The notes below the pieces were generated by a model. It had not been told where the DNA came from and did no database searches. It saw only the letters and a program-made list of their open reading frames with translations. Below are positions 7,255-15,544 of a stretch of 28,659 nt of DNA, piece after piece; the first letter of the stretch is position 1; every line of letters begins with the position of its first letter. The stretch covers positions 1 to 28,659 of the forward strand of contig CAZMOG010000020.1 in NCBI GenBank assembly GCA_964567845.1. The letters are read 5' to 3'. This DNA is from RGIG9079 sp964567845 (GTDB taxonomy: Bacteria; Bacteroidota; Bacteroidia; Bacteroidales; Marinifilaceae). The position numbers and the translations under genes were made by a program.

Positions 7255-7461
7255 ATGAAAACAGTAGACGCAAGAGGGTTATCTTGTCCAGAACCAATCA
7301 TGCTTACAGAAGAAGCATTGAAAGCTGGCGAATTTCCTGTTAAAATCTTAGTTAGCGAACCTCATCAGAAATCCAACATTGAAAACTATGTTGGCGGTCT
7401 TGGTTATAAGACAACAGCTACAGCAGTAGGCTCTGAATTTGAGGTTGTTATCACAAAATAG
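7255..7461 (+). CDS. TusA/SirA-family sulfur (selenium) carrier protein
   Basis: A 68-residue TusA-fold protein that would carry a persulfide or perselenide on its cysteine. It opens V-D-A-R-G-L-S-C-P-E-P-I, the family's C-P-x-P motif with the acceptor cysteine at residue 11. The rest fits the two-layer beta-alpha fold (I-L-V-S-E, V-G-G-L-G-Y). It lies 68 bases after yedE and 52 bases before a DUF3343 gene. This suggests it hands selenium from YedE to the later steps, and YedF in the opposing operon contains a similar domain. Its specificity for selenium over sulfur is inferred from context. Confidence 0.88.
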   Translation: MKTVDARGLSCPEPIMLTEEALKAGEFPVKILVSEPHQKSNIENYVGGLGYKTTATAVGSEFEVVITK

Positions 7462-7513
7462 TAGCATTTCTTTTGTATGATGCAGAAAAGGAACTTGGAG
7501 GAACTCAGAACTT

Positions 7514-7747
7514 ATGAAGAAGAAAGAATTAAGACTTGTTATTACCTTTCATACCACAGCAGATGCTATGGCTATGGAGAAAGCCTGTAAAGGTAAATCC
7601 GAAGGCAGATTAATTCCGGTTCCCCGTGAACTTTCCGCCGGTTGTGGAATCGCCTGGAATGCACCTCTTACCGAGAGAAGTGTACTAGAACAGATACTTT
7701 CCGATGCCGGAATCGAGTACGAAGAAATAGCAGAATGTGAAGTATAG
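7514..7747 (+). CDS. DUF3343 putative Se/S carrier-like protein (copy 1)
   Basis: A 77-residue protein of the DUF3343 family, described as putative selenium/sulfur carrier-like. Visible marks are a first strand with F-H-T-T-A-D-A-M-A-M-E-K, a central R-L-I-P-V-P-R-E-L-S-A-G-C-G-I-A-W containing its likely reactive cysteine, and a C-terminal helix/strand. A GGAGG lies 12 bases before the ATG. It is the last gene of the yedE operon and faces its paralog at 7829-8065. The two share the arrangement I-P-V-P-x-E-x-x-A-G-C-G. Function beyond association with selenium genes is not established. Confidence 0.85.
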   Translation: MKKKELRLVITFHTTADAMAMEKACKGKSEGRLIPVPRELSAGCGIAWNAPLTERSVLEQILSDAGIEYEEIAECEV

Positions 7748-7766
7748 CCATTTTTATCTTATACAA

Positions 7767-7812
7767 AAAGAACGCTTAACCTTCTATCCCGAATGGTTAA
7801 GCGTTCTTTTTT
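7767..7812. terminator. Bidirectional terminator between the converging selenium operons
   Basis: AAAGAACGCTTAACC (7767-7781) and GGTTAAGCGTTCTTT (7795-7809) form a perfect 15-bp stem with a 13-base loop. T-runs follow on the plus side and A-runs precede it (T-run on the minus strand), so it can end transcripts from both sides. Confidence 0.88.
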
Positions 7813-7828
7813 TTATGAAATTCCTTAC

Positions 7829-8065
7829 TTACAGCATTAATTCTACTACGATTTCTGCTGTAATATCATGCTCCTTCATAATAGCTTCAAGCTGCTCTCT
7901 TTCTTCCGGCAAAGCGATATAAGCCAGTCCACATCCCGCTGTAATTTCCTTTGGAACCGGAATAATTCTTCCCGGCGCCCCTGCTTCCTTCATAGTTTTT
8001 TCCATCTTCATGGCAACCGCTGTAGAAGCAAAAGCAAATACAATTTTCTTTTCTTTCTTACGCAT
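7829..8065 (-). CDS. DUF3343 putative Se/S carrier-like protein (copy 2)
   Basis: A 78-residue paralog of the protein at 7514-7747. It shares F-A-S-T-A-V-A-M-K-M-E-K and R-I-I-P-V-P-K-E-I-T-A-G-C-G-L-A-Y, with the same A-G-C-G cysteine. AAGGAG precedes the ATG. It is the last gene of the selD-yedF-desulfurase operon, but a 91-base gap with two strong hairpins separates it from the desulfurase gene. Its level may therefore be set separately. Its presence in the SelD operon, with the first copy in the YedE operon, suggests the two carriers serve different steps. That division is inference. Confidence 0.85.
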   Translation of the reverse strand: MRKKEKKIVFAFASTAVAMKMEKTMKEAGAPGRIIPVPKEITAGCGLAYIALPEEREQLEAIMKEHDITAEIVVELML

Positions 8066-8094
8066 ATATTCTCCTTATTCACTCTACGTTAGCA

Positions 8095-8120
8095 CAAGTT
8101 CTGGCTTAAGCCAGAACTTG
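8095..8120. repeat. Perfect 26-base palindrome in the desulfurase-DUF3343 gap
   Basis: Two 13-base halves (first half CAAGTTCTGGCTT) are exact reverse complements, giving an 11-bp stem with a TTAA loop in RNA. No U-run follows on the minus strand, so it is not a standard terminator. It lies 30 bases from the start of the downstream DUF3343 gene. Confidence 0.7.
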
Positions 8121-8121
8121 C

Positions 8122-8158
8122 AGAGTTCAAAAATTCCGATATAAGATTTTTGAACTCT
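8122..8158 (-). other. 13-bp hairpin overlapping the desulfurase stop codon
   Basis: AGAGTTCAAAAAT (8122-8134) pairs with ATTTTTGAACTCT (8146-8158) around an 11-base loop. On the minus strand it begins inside the stop codon at 8157-8159 and lacks a following U-run. With the palindrome next to it, it forms a double hairpin between two genes of one operon. Protection of mRNA ends or partial termination are possible roles. Confidence 0.6.
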
Positions 8159-9299
8159 ATTCCTCTGTAGCTAAAATTCTAATCGCTTCAATTGCCTGTT
8201 CCACTTCTTCATCTGTATTATAGTGAGAAAAACTGAAACGTACCGCTCCCTGGTCTACTGTTCCAAGTGCTTCATGAGCAAGTGGTGCACAATGTGCTCC
8301 GGCTCTTGTAGCAATGCCAAAACGTTCCATCAACTCATCACTTACCTGACCAGAATCATAATCACCGATGTTGAGTGTTACAATTGGTGCTCTCCATTCT
8401 ACAGTAAAATCTCCATAAACTTTTACGCCCGGAATCTCTTTTACACCTTCGTAGAACTTGCGCATTAAATACAGCTCTCTGTCACGGAACTCTTTTGTAT
8501 CATGCTCTTTATGATACTTAAGGGCTGCATGAAGTCCGGCGATTCCATGTGCATTTAAAGTTCCTGCCTCTAATACGGTTGGCATGTGTTTTGGTTGTTC
8601 TTTATCATAGGTATGGGTTCCGCTGCCGCCCACCTTAAAGGAACGAACTGTTACATCTTTGCGTACGCAAAGTCCGCCAGTACCCTGCGGTCCTAAAATA
8701 CTCTTATGTCCTGTAAAGCATAGAATTGAGATATTCATTGCCTGCATATCAATAGGGAATATTCCTGCTGTCTGGGATGCATCTACGATTAATTTGAGAT
8801 TATGCTTCTTGCAGATTGCACCAATGCGTTCTAAATCAACCATTGTTCCAATTAAATTGGATGCATGGGTACACACAATTCCCTTGGTATTTGGCTTAAT
8901 TGCCGCTTCCATTTCTTCATAAGAAATATTACCCTGTGTATCTGCTTTAATGATAGTAAGCTCTACTCCATCATACTTCTCAATGTGATATAATGGTCTT
9001 AATACGGAATTATGCTCTAGACCTGTGGTAATTACATGGTCACCTTCATCAAAGCTGCCTCGAATTGCAATGTTTAAGGCTTCTGTTGAGTTAGAAGCAA
9101 ATGCTACCTGCTCTGCTCCATCTCCATTTACCAGTTCATTGACTAATTCTCTCGTTTCAAAAACAGTTCTCATACTAGTAAGAGAGGCTTCATGAGCCCC
9201 TCTTGATGAATTTCCCATAGTTAAAATTGCATCATAAACTGCTTTTGCAACGGACTCCGGCTTCTTTAAGGAAGTTGCCGCATTATCTAAATATATCAT
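8157..9299 (-). CDS. Class V aminotransferase, cysteine desulfurase-like
   Basis: A PLP enzyme of the NifS/SufS class predicted to release sulfur from cysteine or selenium from selenocysteine; cytoplasmic. The 380 residues start M-I-Y-L-D-N-A-A-T-S. C-F-T-G-H-K-S-I-L-G-P holds the PLP lysine (K199). I-V-D-A-S-Q-T-A-G-I supplies the cofactor Asp173/Gln176. A-T-R-A-G-A-H-C-A-P-L carries the sulfur-acceptor cysteine (C337). AGGAGG precedes the ATG. It follows selD and yedF on the same strand, 60 bases after yedF. Its place in a selenium operon suggests it feeds selenide to SelD; a general sulfur role is also possible. Confidence 0.88.
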   Translation of the reverse strand: MIYLDNAATSLKKPESVAKAVYDAILTMGNSSRGAHEASLTSMRTVFETRELVNELVNGDGAEQVAFASNSTEALNIAIRGSFDEGDHVITTGLEHNSVLRPLYHIEKYDGVELTIIKADTQGNISYEEMEAAIKPNTKGIVCTHASNLIGTMVDLERIGAICKKHNLKLIVDASQTAGIFPIDMQAMNISILCFTGHKSILGPQGTGGLCVRKDVTVRSFKVGGSGTHTYDKEQPKHMPTVLEAGTLNAHGIAGLHAALKYHKEHDTKEFRDRELYLMRKFYEGVKEIPGVKVYGDFTVEWRAPIVTLNIGDYDSGQVSDELMERFGIATRAGAHCAPLAHEALGTVDQGAVRFSFSHYNTDEEVEQAIEAIRILATEE

Positions 9300-9359
9300 A
9301 GTCCGCCTCCTGATACTATCTGTCAGTCTATACTATTATTAACCTTATCTGCTTTCTGA

Positions 9360-9971
9360 TTAAGGCTTAACAATCAAGTCTGCTGTTACCATAGTTTCGC
9401 AGATATCATACATATTAGTTACGCTTCCAACTTTTAACTTGTCAGACATTTCGTAGTAATTTAAGCATGTACCACATGTAACGATTTCGACACCCTGTGC
9501 TTCTAAGGACTGTAAATCTTCTAAAGAATCACTGCCTTCACATGTTAATGTTGCACCGCCATTATAGAATACAATCTTGCTAGGAAGTACATCCTGCTGT
9601 GTTAACGCATAGATAAAGCCTTTGATTAATACTTTACCTAATTCATCATTGCCACGTCCCATTAAGTTTGTATCAATTACCACAACTGTTTTCTTAGCTC
9701 TGCCATCAGGAACGCAGTATACTTCTTCATCAGCAACTTCTTCTGCTGCACCTTCACCAACAGTGATTAATGCCTGATACTTATGTTCTTCTAATTTCTG
9801 GGATGTAATCTGGTAACCTTTCTGGTTAGCCATCTTTGTTAAGTTCTGAACTGCGATTTCGTTGTCTACTAATACTTCAACAGTTCCTGCGCCACCCATT
9901 TCTTTGATTGCATTTTTAGTTTTTACTACTGGAATTGGACATGTATCGCCCATTGCATTTACATGAATCAT
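9360..9971 (-). CDS. yedF: YedF-type selenium metabolism protein (TusA + DsrE-like domains)
   Basis: A 203-residue two-domain protein. Residues about 1-70 are a TusA-like domain with C-P-I-P (C11). Residues about 90-200 are DsrE-like, with the cysteine pair in V-T-C-G-T-C-L-N-Y. This architecture fits the selenium-associated YedF family, which tracks with selD across genomes; its exact reaction is unsettled. The fused cysteine-bearing domains suggest transfer of selenium from carrier to acceptor. AAGGAGG precedes the ATG. It lies between selD and the desulfurase gene, 27 bases after selD. Confidence 0.9.
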   Translation of the reverse strand: MIHVNAMGDTCPIPVVKTKNAIKEMGGAGTVEVLVDNEIAVQNLTKMANQKGYQITSQKLEEHKYQALITVGEGAAEEVADEEVYCVPDGRAKKTVVVIDTNLMGRGNDELGKVLIKGFIYALTQQDVLPSKIVFYNGGATLTCEGSDSLEDLQSLEAQGVEIVTCGTCLNYYEMSDKLKVGSVTNMYDICETMVTADLIVKP

Positions 9972-9998
9972 ATCAAATATCCTCCTTGGTATCTTATA

Positions 9999-11024
9999 TT
10001 ATTTTACAATAATTTCTACATCTGTCTTTTCGATAATTTCACCAACGATAGCTGCCGGTACACCTGCTGCTTCTAAATCAGCAAGCATTGTATCTGCCTG
10101 TTCCGGATTTACTGCAAACATTAAACCACCAGAAGTCTGTGGGTCAAAGAGTATTTCCTGCATTGGAAATTCAATATCCTCAAACTTAACATACTTTTCA
10201 AACTGATTTCTATTTCTCTGACCAGCTGCAGTAATTAAGAATTCTTCTGCATGCTGCCATGCTTCTTTGATATATGGAATCTTGCTGCTGTCAATTACAG
10301 AAGACATCTTACCATTCATCATTTCATGAAGGTGTCCTAAGAAGCTGAAGCCTGTAATATCTGTACATCCATGAACATCGTATTTTTTTGCTACGTCTGC
10401 TGCATATTTGTTAAGAGTTGTCATAGCTGCTACTGCTTCTGCCTGTGCTTCCTCGCTGGCTTCCCCAACTCTTGCTGCTGTATTAACAATACCAACACCT
10501 AACTTCTTAGTAACGATTAACTTATCGCCTGTCTTACCACCATCATTGGCATAAATTCTCTTAGGGTCAACAACACCTGTTACGGAAAGACCATATTTTA
10601 CGCTTGTATCATTGATGGAATGTCCGCCAGAAAGGCTTCCGCCTGCTTCATGAACCTTTTCTGCTCCACCACGCATGATTTCGCCTAAGATGTTTAAGTC
10701 CATTTCCTGCGGGAAACATACGATGTTTAATGCAGTCTTTACTTCACCACCCATAGCCCATACATCGCTTAATGCGTTGGTTGCCGCCACCTGACCGAAG
10801 GTATATGGATCTTCTACCATTGGTGGGAAGAAGTCTAATGTCTGTACAATGGCAACGTCATCTGTCAGCTTATAAACTGCAGCATCATCAGAACTGTCAT
10901 AGCCGATAATTAAGTTAGGATCCGGCTCACCCTTTGGTAAACGGGATAATACTCTGCTCAGAATTCCAGGTCCTAATTTTGCTGTACATCCACCACCAGT
11001 ACAAAATTGAATCTTTTCTTCCAT
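9999..11024 (-). CDS. selD: Selenide, water dikinase (selenophosphate synthetase), Cys form
   Basis: Makes selenophosphate from selenide and ATP, the selenium donor for tRNA-Sec. The 341-residue protein has the glycine-rich N terminus F-C-T-G-G-G-C-T-A-K-L. C13 and K16 correspond to the catalytic Cys17/Lys20 of E. coli. Some anaerobes carry selenocysteine at this position, but here it is an ordinary cysteine codon. The AIR-synthase-like body has D-D-A-A-V, T-L-D-F-F-P-P, G-G-H-S-I-N-D and D-P-Q-T-S-G-G-L. A clear ribosome binding site is present (GGAGAAAGGATG region). It heads the selD-yedF-desulfurase-DUF3343 operon, and its upstream gap holds an 11-bp inverted repeat. Confidence 0.96.
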   Translation of the reverse strand: MEEKIQFCTGGGCTAKLGPGILSRVLSRLPKGEPDPNLIIGYDSSDDAAVYKLTDDVAIVQTLDFFPPMVEDPYTFGQVAATNALSDVWAMGGEVKTALNIVCFPQEMDLNILGEIMRGGAEKVHEAGGSLSGGHSINDTSVKYGLSVTGVVDPKRIYANDGGKTGDKLIVTKKLGVGIVNTAARVGEASEEAQAEAVAAMTTLNKYAADVAKKYDVHGCTDITGFSFLGHLHEMMNGKMSSVIDSSKIPYIKEAWQHAEEFLITAAGQRNRNQFEKYVKFEDIEFPMQEILFDPQTSGGLMFAVNPEQADTMLADLEAAGVPAAIVGEIIEKTDVEIIVK

Positions 11025-11056
11025 TGTTGTAACATCCTTTCTCCTGTATATAATAC

Positions 11057-11104
11057 AAAATTGTACACCACTGCACTTATCTTAAATGTAGTATGTACAA
11101 TTTT
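11057..11104. promoter_or_regulatory. Perfect 11-bp inverted repeat in front of selD
   Basis: AAAATTGTACA (11057-11067) and TGTACAATTTT (11094-11104) are exact reverse complements 26 bases apart, 33-80 bases upstream of the selD start. It could be a paired operator or an RNA hairpin in the leader. A TATTAT-like -10 lies at 11050-11055 on the minus strand with no good -35, as in activator-dependent promoters. Confidence 0.45.
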
Positions 11105-11229
11105 AGATTATCATTGTTCTATAGATAAGTGTACCATAGCCTTAGATAATGTTTAAATTCATATTTTCTTATATTTTCGAAAGACTATTGATTTTTTCTA
11201 TAACCAGGCATGTTTAATAATACTTTTAT

Positions 11230-12150
11230 CTATTCACTTTCTTTAGATTCTTGTCCATCTCTCATCTCTATAACATAATCCCAGAAACGCTCTGCTGCCG
11301 GAGACAGACAATAAGTACGATTACGAACCATATAAAAATGTCGTTTTTTATTCAATCCTGCAATTTTGAAACATCTTATTTTTTCATTGCTAAGCAAATC
11401 CCCAGCTGCACAGGTTGATAATACTGAAATTCCCATTCCACCGATTACGGCATTTTTAATCGCTTCCATATTGTTCATATGGGCGATAACATTTACCATT
11501 TTAAGAATGGATGCTCCCTGTATCTCTGTTTTTTCAAATTCTTTCTTAGTTCCGGAACCATCTTCTCGCAAAATAAAGTTTTCACCAACGATTTCCTGCA
11601 CACGAACTGTGTCACCCTCCATTTTGGCAAACTTTCCTTTATTCGGAGTAATCAGAATCATATCATCGGTAAAAATTTCCTCATACACCAAATTGTTGCT
11701 GAGCTTTATTCCTGTAAACCCGATTTCACCCTTCTGATTCAAAATATTATCCATAACATTTCGACTATCTGATTGTTCTAAAAAAATCTTTACTCCCGGA
11801 TAGCGACTTCTGAATTCCCCTAATAACTTTGGAACATAATACTGTCCTGGTATTGAGGATGTCTGAATTTCAATGACACCCTCTACTTCACGATTCATTC
11901 CATGAACAGCCAATACTGCCTGTTCTCTTAAATTTAATATATTTGTCGCATAGGAATAAAATGCTTCTCCCTGCTTTGTCATAGTAATTTCTCGTCCCTG
12001 ACGATTTAAAAGCACCGCATTTAATTCTTTTTCCAAGTTATTGATATGGGTACTAATTGTGGGCTGTGTTAAAAAGGACGCATCCGCAGCTCTTGAAAAT
12101 TTCTTATATTTAACGACGTTAACAAACGCCTCTATCTGCTTAAAATCCAT
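11230..12150 (-). CDS. LysR-family regulator linked to selenium metabolism
   Basis: A 306-residue LysR-type transcription factor. The N-terminal winged helix-turn-helix (about 1-60) has F-S-R-A-A-D-A-S-F-L-T-Q-P-T-I-S-T-H-I-N-N-L-E-K. The rest is the two-lobed effector domain, with I-T-P-N-K-G-K-F and G-M-G-I-S-V-L-S. The start is the ATG at 12148-12150, chosen because AAGGAG lies six bases upstream and M-D-F-K-Q-I-E-A-F is the usual family beginning. The frame extends eight codons further without such a site. It is the last gene of the tRNA-Sec/selA/selB operon and precedes selD. LysR proteins in this setting form a selenium-associated subgroup. The regulated genes and effector are not shown by the sequence. 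Confidence 0.88.
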   Translation of the reverse strand: MDFKQIEAFVNVVKYKKFSRAADASFLTQPTISTHINNLEKELNAVLLNRQGREITMTKQGEAFYSYATNILNLREQAVLAVHGMNREVEGVIEIQTSSIPGQYYVPKLLGEFRSRYPGVKIFLEQSDSRNVMDNILNQKGEIGFTGIKLSNNLVYEEIFTDDMILITPNKGKFAKMEGDTVRVQEIVGENFILREDGSGTKKEFEKTEIQGASILKMVNVIAHMNNMEAIKNAVIGGMGISVLSTCAAGDLLSNEKIRCFKIAGLNKKRHFYMVRNRTYCLSPAAERFWDYVIEMRDGQESKESE

Positions 12151-12193
12151 ACACTTCTCCTTCTGTGAAATCATCCCCCTATGATGACTCCCC

Positions 12194-14101
12194 TTATTTC
12201 AGCTTTCTGGCATCTCCTACTTTTACGGTAATTTTCTTTGAATCAAATGCCTCCAAAAGCATTACTGCATATTTTCTTGAAGTTCCAAGACCATCTCTGT
12301 AATCACCCAAAGTGATTGTATCATGGGCACTTAAATATTCCTTTAAGAAGCCCACGGCCTTTTCCCAATAAGATTTTTCCATATAATATGGATGGGTCAC
12401 TTTTACAAGAATTTCATCCTGCACCAGGGCATCCATAATCATCTGTGCCTGTTTCTTATCCTTACACATCGCTGTGGCTTCGCTCATCTGAGGTACTTCA
12501 AAACCTGCTTCTGTGTAAGTCTTAATAATATCTTCTCTAATTTTGGCAAAGCCGCTGCTGTATTTTGCTTCAAACTTTGCAAGAGCAATGGTTGCACTGT
12601 TCTTTCCGATAATCTTACGCTTAGAAAGCTCTTCTATCATCACATCGCCATACTTGCTGTCTTCAAAATGAAACCTTCCAATTAAACGGCTCTTAAATTC
12701 TTCCTTACTCATACCCGGGGAAATTGGATTCACTTCATGGTATTCGGAAAGCACTTCTGTTGTATAATCACTGACTCTCTGCCATAATTCCTCATGATAC
12801 CAGCCACCATCAGCCAACTGATATACCTTACCTGCTTCTGCCAGTGTAGTGCAGATATTTGCAACTTCTTCTTTGTTGCGTCCAATTTTGGTTGCTAATT
12901 TCTGTGTATTAGGGAAATATAAGCTCTCTTCCAAAATCATTACTTCAAGAACTTCTTCTAACGTTCCCTTTTCTTTTATGGAAAGGTTCTTTAATACACC
13001 TTCTACATTTCTCTTGTGCTTTCTTGCTTCTGCTTCCAGTACAACACCTCCGCCAAATGTCTCTACCGGTGAATAGAAACGTACGATGAACTTATCACCC
13101 TTCTTCATGGCTACCGGTTCATCAAAACGAAGCTGTGCGTAACCGCTTTCACCTGCTTTGATAGAATCTTTATCTAAGAGAATTACTTTGGTTAATACCT
13201 GCGCACTACCAAAGTTAATATGCACGCGGTCATTATTCTTAAGTACGCGTTCTGTCGATTCAAATAACTTAATTTTAACATCTACAAAAGTACTTAATTC
13301 CATACAGCCCTCTCTGGCAAGAACATCTCCTCTGTCGATATCTTCTTTCTTCACATTCAACAGGTTAATTGCTGTTCTCTGTCCGGCAAAGGCTTCATCC
13401 ACTGCTTCCCCGTGTACCTGAATACCACGAATCTTAACTGGGAGTCCTTTTGGATAGAGAAGAATTTCGTCCCCGGCTTTCACAGAACCTTCCAATAAAG
13501 TTCCTGTAATAACCGTACCAAAGCCTGTCATAGTAAAGACACGGTCAATTGGAAGACGGAATAATTCAGGATCATTGATACGTTCTTCTGTATTTTCTAC
13601 CATATCCACAATCATCTGCTTTAATTTGTCAATATTCATTCCAGTGTAAGAAGAAACTTCAATCATTGGAGCACCTTCCAAGAAAGTTCCCTCTAACAAA
13701 TCTTCTACATCGCTCTTAACAAGCTCTGCCCAGTCTTCCTCTACCATATCTGCCTTGGTTAATACTACGATACCCTTTGGAATATTTAACATCTTAAGAA
13801 CTTCAAAATGCTCCATTGTCTGTGGCATAACGCCCTCATCCAGGGCAATTACTAATAATACAAGGTCAATTCCACCGATACCGGCAAGCATATTTTTAAC
13901 GAACTTTTCATGTCCCGGTACGTCAATGATACCTACCTTCATATCCCCTTCTACCGGCATATTGGTAAATCCAAGTTCAATTGTAATACCACGTTTCTTT
14001 TCTTCTTTTAAGCGGTCTGTATCGGTTCCTGTCAAGGCTTTAATCAGACAGGTCTTCCCATGGTCCACGTGACCAGCTGTACCTACGATTACATTTTTCA
14101 T
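12194..14101 (-). CDS. selB: Selenocysteine-specific elongation factor SelB
   Basis: Delivers Sec-tRNA-Sec to ribosomes at UGA codons followed by a SECIS hairpin. The 635-residue protein starts with an EF-Tu-like GTPase domain: G-H-V-D-H-G-K-T (G1), G-I-T-I-E-L-G-F, D-V-P-G-H-E-K-F-V-K-N-M-L (G3) and T-K-A-D (G4). Two beta-barrel domains follow. The C-terminal third consists of winged-helix domains that bind the SECIS RNA. The start at 14101 is chosen because GGAGGT lies five bases upstream and M-K-N-V-I-V-G-T-A-G-H-V begins the GTPase domain; the open frame continues 11 codons further. It begins 13 bases after the selA stop, so translation is probably coupled. Confidence 0.96.
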   Translation of the reverse strand: MKNVIVGTAGHVDHGKTCLIKALTGTDTDRLKEEKKRGITIELGFTNMPVEGDMKVGIIDVPGHEKFVKNMLAGIGGIDLVLLVIALDEGVMPQTMEHFEVLKMLNIPKGIVVLTKADMVEEDWAELVKSDVEDLLEGTFLEGAPMIEVSSYTGMNIDKLKQMIVDMVENTEERINDPELFRLPIDRVFTMTGFGTVITGTLLEGSVKAGDEILLYPKGLPVKIRGIQVHGEAVDEAFAGQRTAINLLNVKKEDIDRGDVLAREGCMELSTFVDVKIKLFESTERVLKNNDRVHINFGSAQVLTKVILLDKDSIKAGESGYAQLRFDEPVAMKKGDKFIVRFYSPVETFGGGVVLEAEARKHKRNVEGVLKNLSIKEKGTLEEVLEVMILEESLYFPNTQKLATKIGRNKEEVANICTTLAEAGKVYQLADGGWYHEELWQRVSDYTTEVLSEYHEVNPISPGMSKEEFKSRLIGRFHFEDSKYGDVMIEELSKRKIIGKNSATIALAKFEAKYSSGFAKIREDIIKTYTEAGFEVPQMSEATAMCKDKKQAQMIMDALVQDEILVKVTHPYYMEKSYWEKAVGFLKEYLSAHDTITLGDYRDGLGTSRKYAVMLLEAFDSKKITVKVGDARKLK

Positions 14102-14114
14102 GTTTACCTCCGAA

Positions 14115-15509
14115 TTATTTGCATACTCCTGCAAAGCTTTCTGCTACCATCGCAATTTCTTCCTCGCTGATTGTACGCACATGAAGATGTACCTGTTCAT
14201 GATATACCGTCACAATAACCGGCATTTTCTGTTTTCTAAGCTGGCGTTCCATTTTCTCCGCTGTCATTATCTCCGATGTTACCTTTAAAGAATAGCCTTT
14301 TAATACAGAGGTAGGCGCACTTCCACCACCAACGCTGTCTTCACATTCTTCTACTTCACAAACAAAATCTGGAGCTGCAGTTTCAATTGCTTCTTTTAAT
14401 GCTTCTGCCTTTGCTTTTAAGCTTTCTGGAGAAGCTGTAATCATCTTTAATACCGGATTAGTTTCCTGTACCTGCTTTAAGTCTAAATATTCTCTAAATA
14501 CGGCTTCTGCCCCAATTAATGTCATCTTATCCACACGGAAGGCTCTTGCTAACGGATGTGCTTTCATCTTATCCACAAGCTCTTTCTTACCTGCCAGAAT
14601 ACCCATCTGTGGTCCGCCAAGAAGCTTATCACCACTAAAGAGAATCAAATCAATACCTGTCTTTAATGCTGCCAAAGCCGATGGTTCTTCTACTCCATAT
14701 CGGGATAAATCTACCATAAGTCCACTTCCCATGTCGTATACAACAGGAAGGTTCATTTCCTTACCAAGCTCTACCATTTCTTCTAAAGTAACTTCCTGTG
14801 TAAAGCCCAAAACACGGTAGTTACTTGTATGCACCTTTAACAGAACCCCTGTTGTTTCTGGATTATACGCATTTCTGTAATCCTTCACATGAGTTTTATT
14901 GGTTGCACCTACTTCTTTTAAAATCGCTCCACTCTGTTCCATAATTTCCGGAATACGGAAAGAGCCTCCGATTTCTACTAATTCACCACGAGATACAATT
15001 ACTTCCTTATCCTTCGCTAATGCTGCCAAACAAAGCATTGTAGCTGCCGCATTGTTATTTACTACCATTGCAGCTTCTGTACCTGTAATCTTACAAATAA
15101 TCTTCTCTACATGGTCATGACGGGAACCTCTTGCTCCCTTTTTTAAATCGTATTCTAATGTAGAATAGTGTCCTGCAATTTCTTTGATATGTTCACAAAC
15201 CTTATCAGACAGACAGGCTCTACCAATATTAGTATGCAGTACAACTCCAGTTGCATTGATTACTCTTCTAAGACTAAACTGATTGTTCTCGTCTGTTCTT
15301 TCTTCTAAAATTGTTAATATTTCTTCAATCGAAGGCAGTTCTTTAATTTCATCTGCCAAAATCCCTTTTCTGATATTGTCGATGATATTACGAAGTTCAT
15401 CTACAATGACTGCTCTGGGATATTTTTCCAATAAAAAAACGAGTCTGCCATCTAACAGCATCTCGTCGATTTTTGGAATCTTACGTAAAAGTTCGTTTCG
15501 ATTACTCAT
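14115..15509 (-). CDS. selA: L-seryl-tRNA(Sec) selenium transferase
   Basis: PLP enzyme that converts Ser-tRNA-Sec to Sec-tRNA-Sec with selenophosphate; a decamer in studied bacteria. The 464-residue length matches bacterial SelA. L-I-L-F-S-G-D-K-L-L-G-G-P-Q holds the PLP lysine at K295, the same number as in E. coli. Other marks are N-A-T-G-V-V-L-H-T-N-I-G-R-A and the N-terminal helical domain that binds the tRNA. The ATG at 15507-15509 is favoured over an in-frame GTG two codons upstream because the GGAGG spacing suits the ATG. It starts 35 bases after the 3' end of the tRNA-Sec gene and shares its promoter. Confidence 0.96.
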   Translation of the reverse strand: MSNRNELLRKIPKIDEMLLDGRLVFLLEKYPRAVIVDELRNIIDNIRKGILADEIKELPSIEEILTILEERTDENNQFSLRRVINATGVVLHTNIGRACLSDKVCEHIKEIAGHYSTLEYDLKKGARGSRHDHVEKIICKITGTEAAMVVNNNAAATMLCLAALAKDKEVIVSRGELVEIGGSFRIPEIMEQSGAILKEVGATNKTHVKDYRNAYNPETTGVLLKVHTSNYRVLGFTQEVTLEEMVELGKEMNLPVVYDMGSGLMVDLSRYGVEEPSALAALKTGIDLILFSGDKLLGGPQMGILAGKKELVDKMKAHPLARAFRVDKMTLIGAEAVFREYLDLKQVQETNPVLKMITASPESLKAKAEALKEAIETAAPDFVCEVEECEDSVGGGSAPTSVLKGYSLKVTSEIMTAEKMERQLRKQKMPVIVTVYHEQVHLHVRTISEEEIAMVAESFAGVCK

Positions 15510-15544
15510 ATTCACTTTCCTCCAATTTCAATATGCTTATAGGA

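Noticed and set aside
9999..11024. Selenocysteine in SelD
   Set aside because: The catalytic position (residue 13) is a normal cysteine codon and the frame is uninterrupted.
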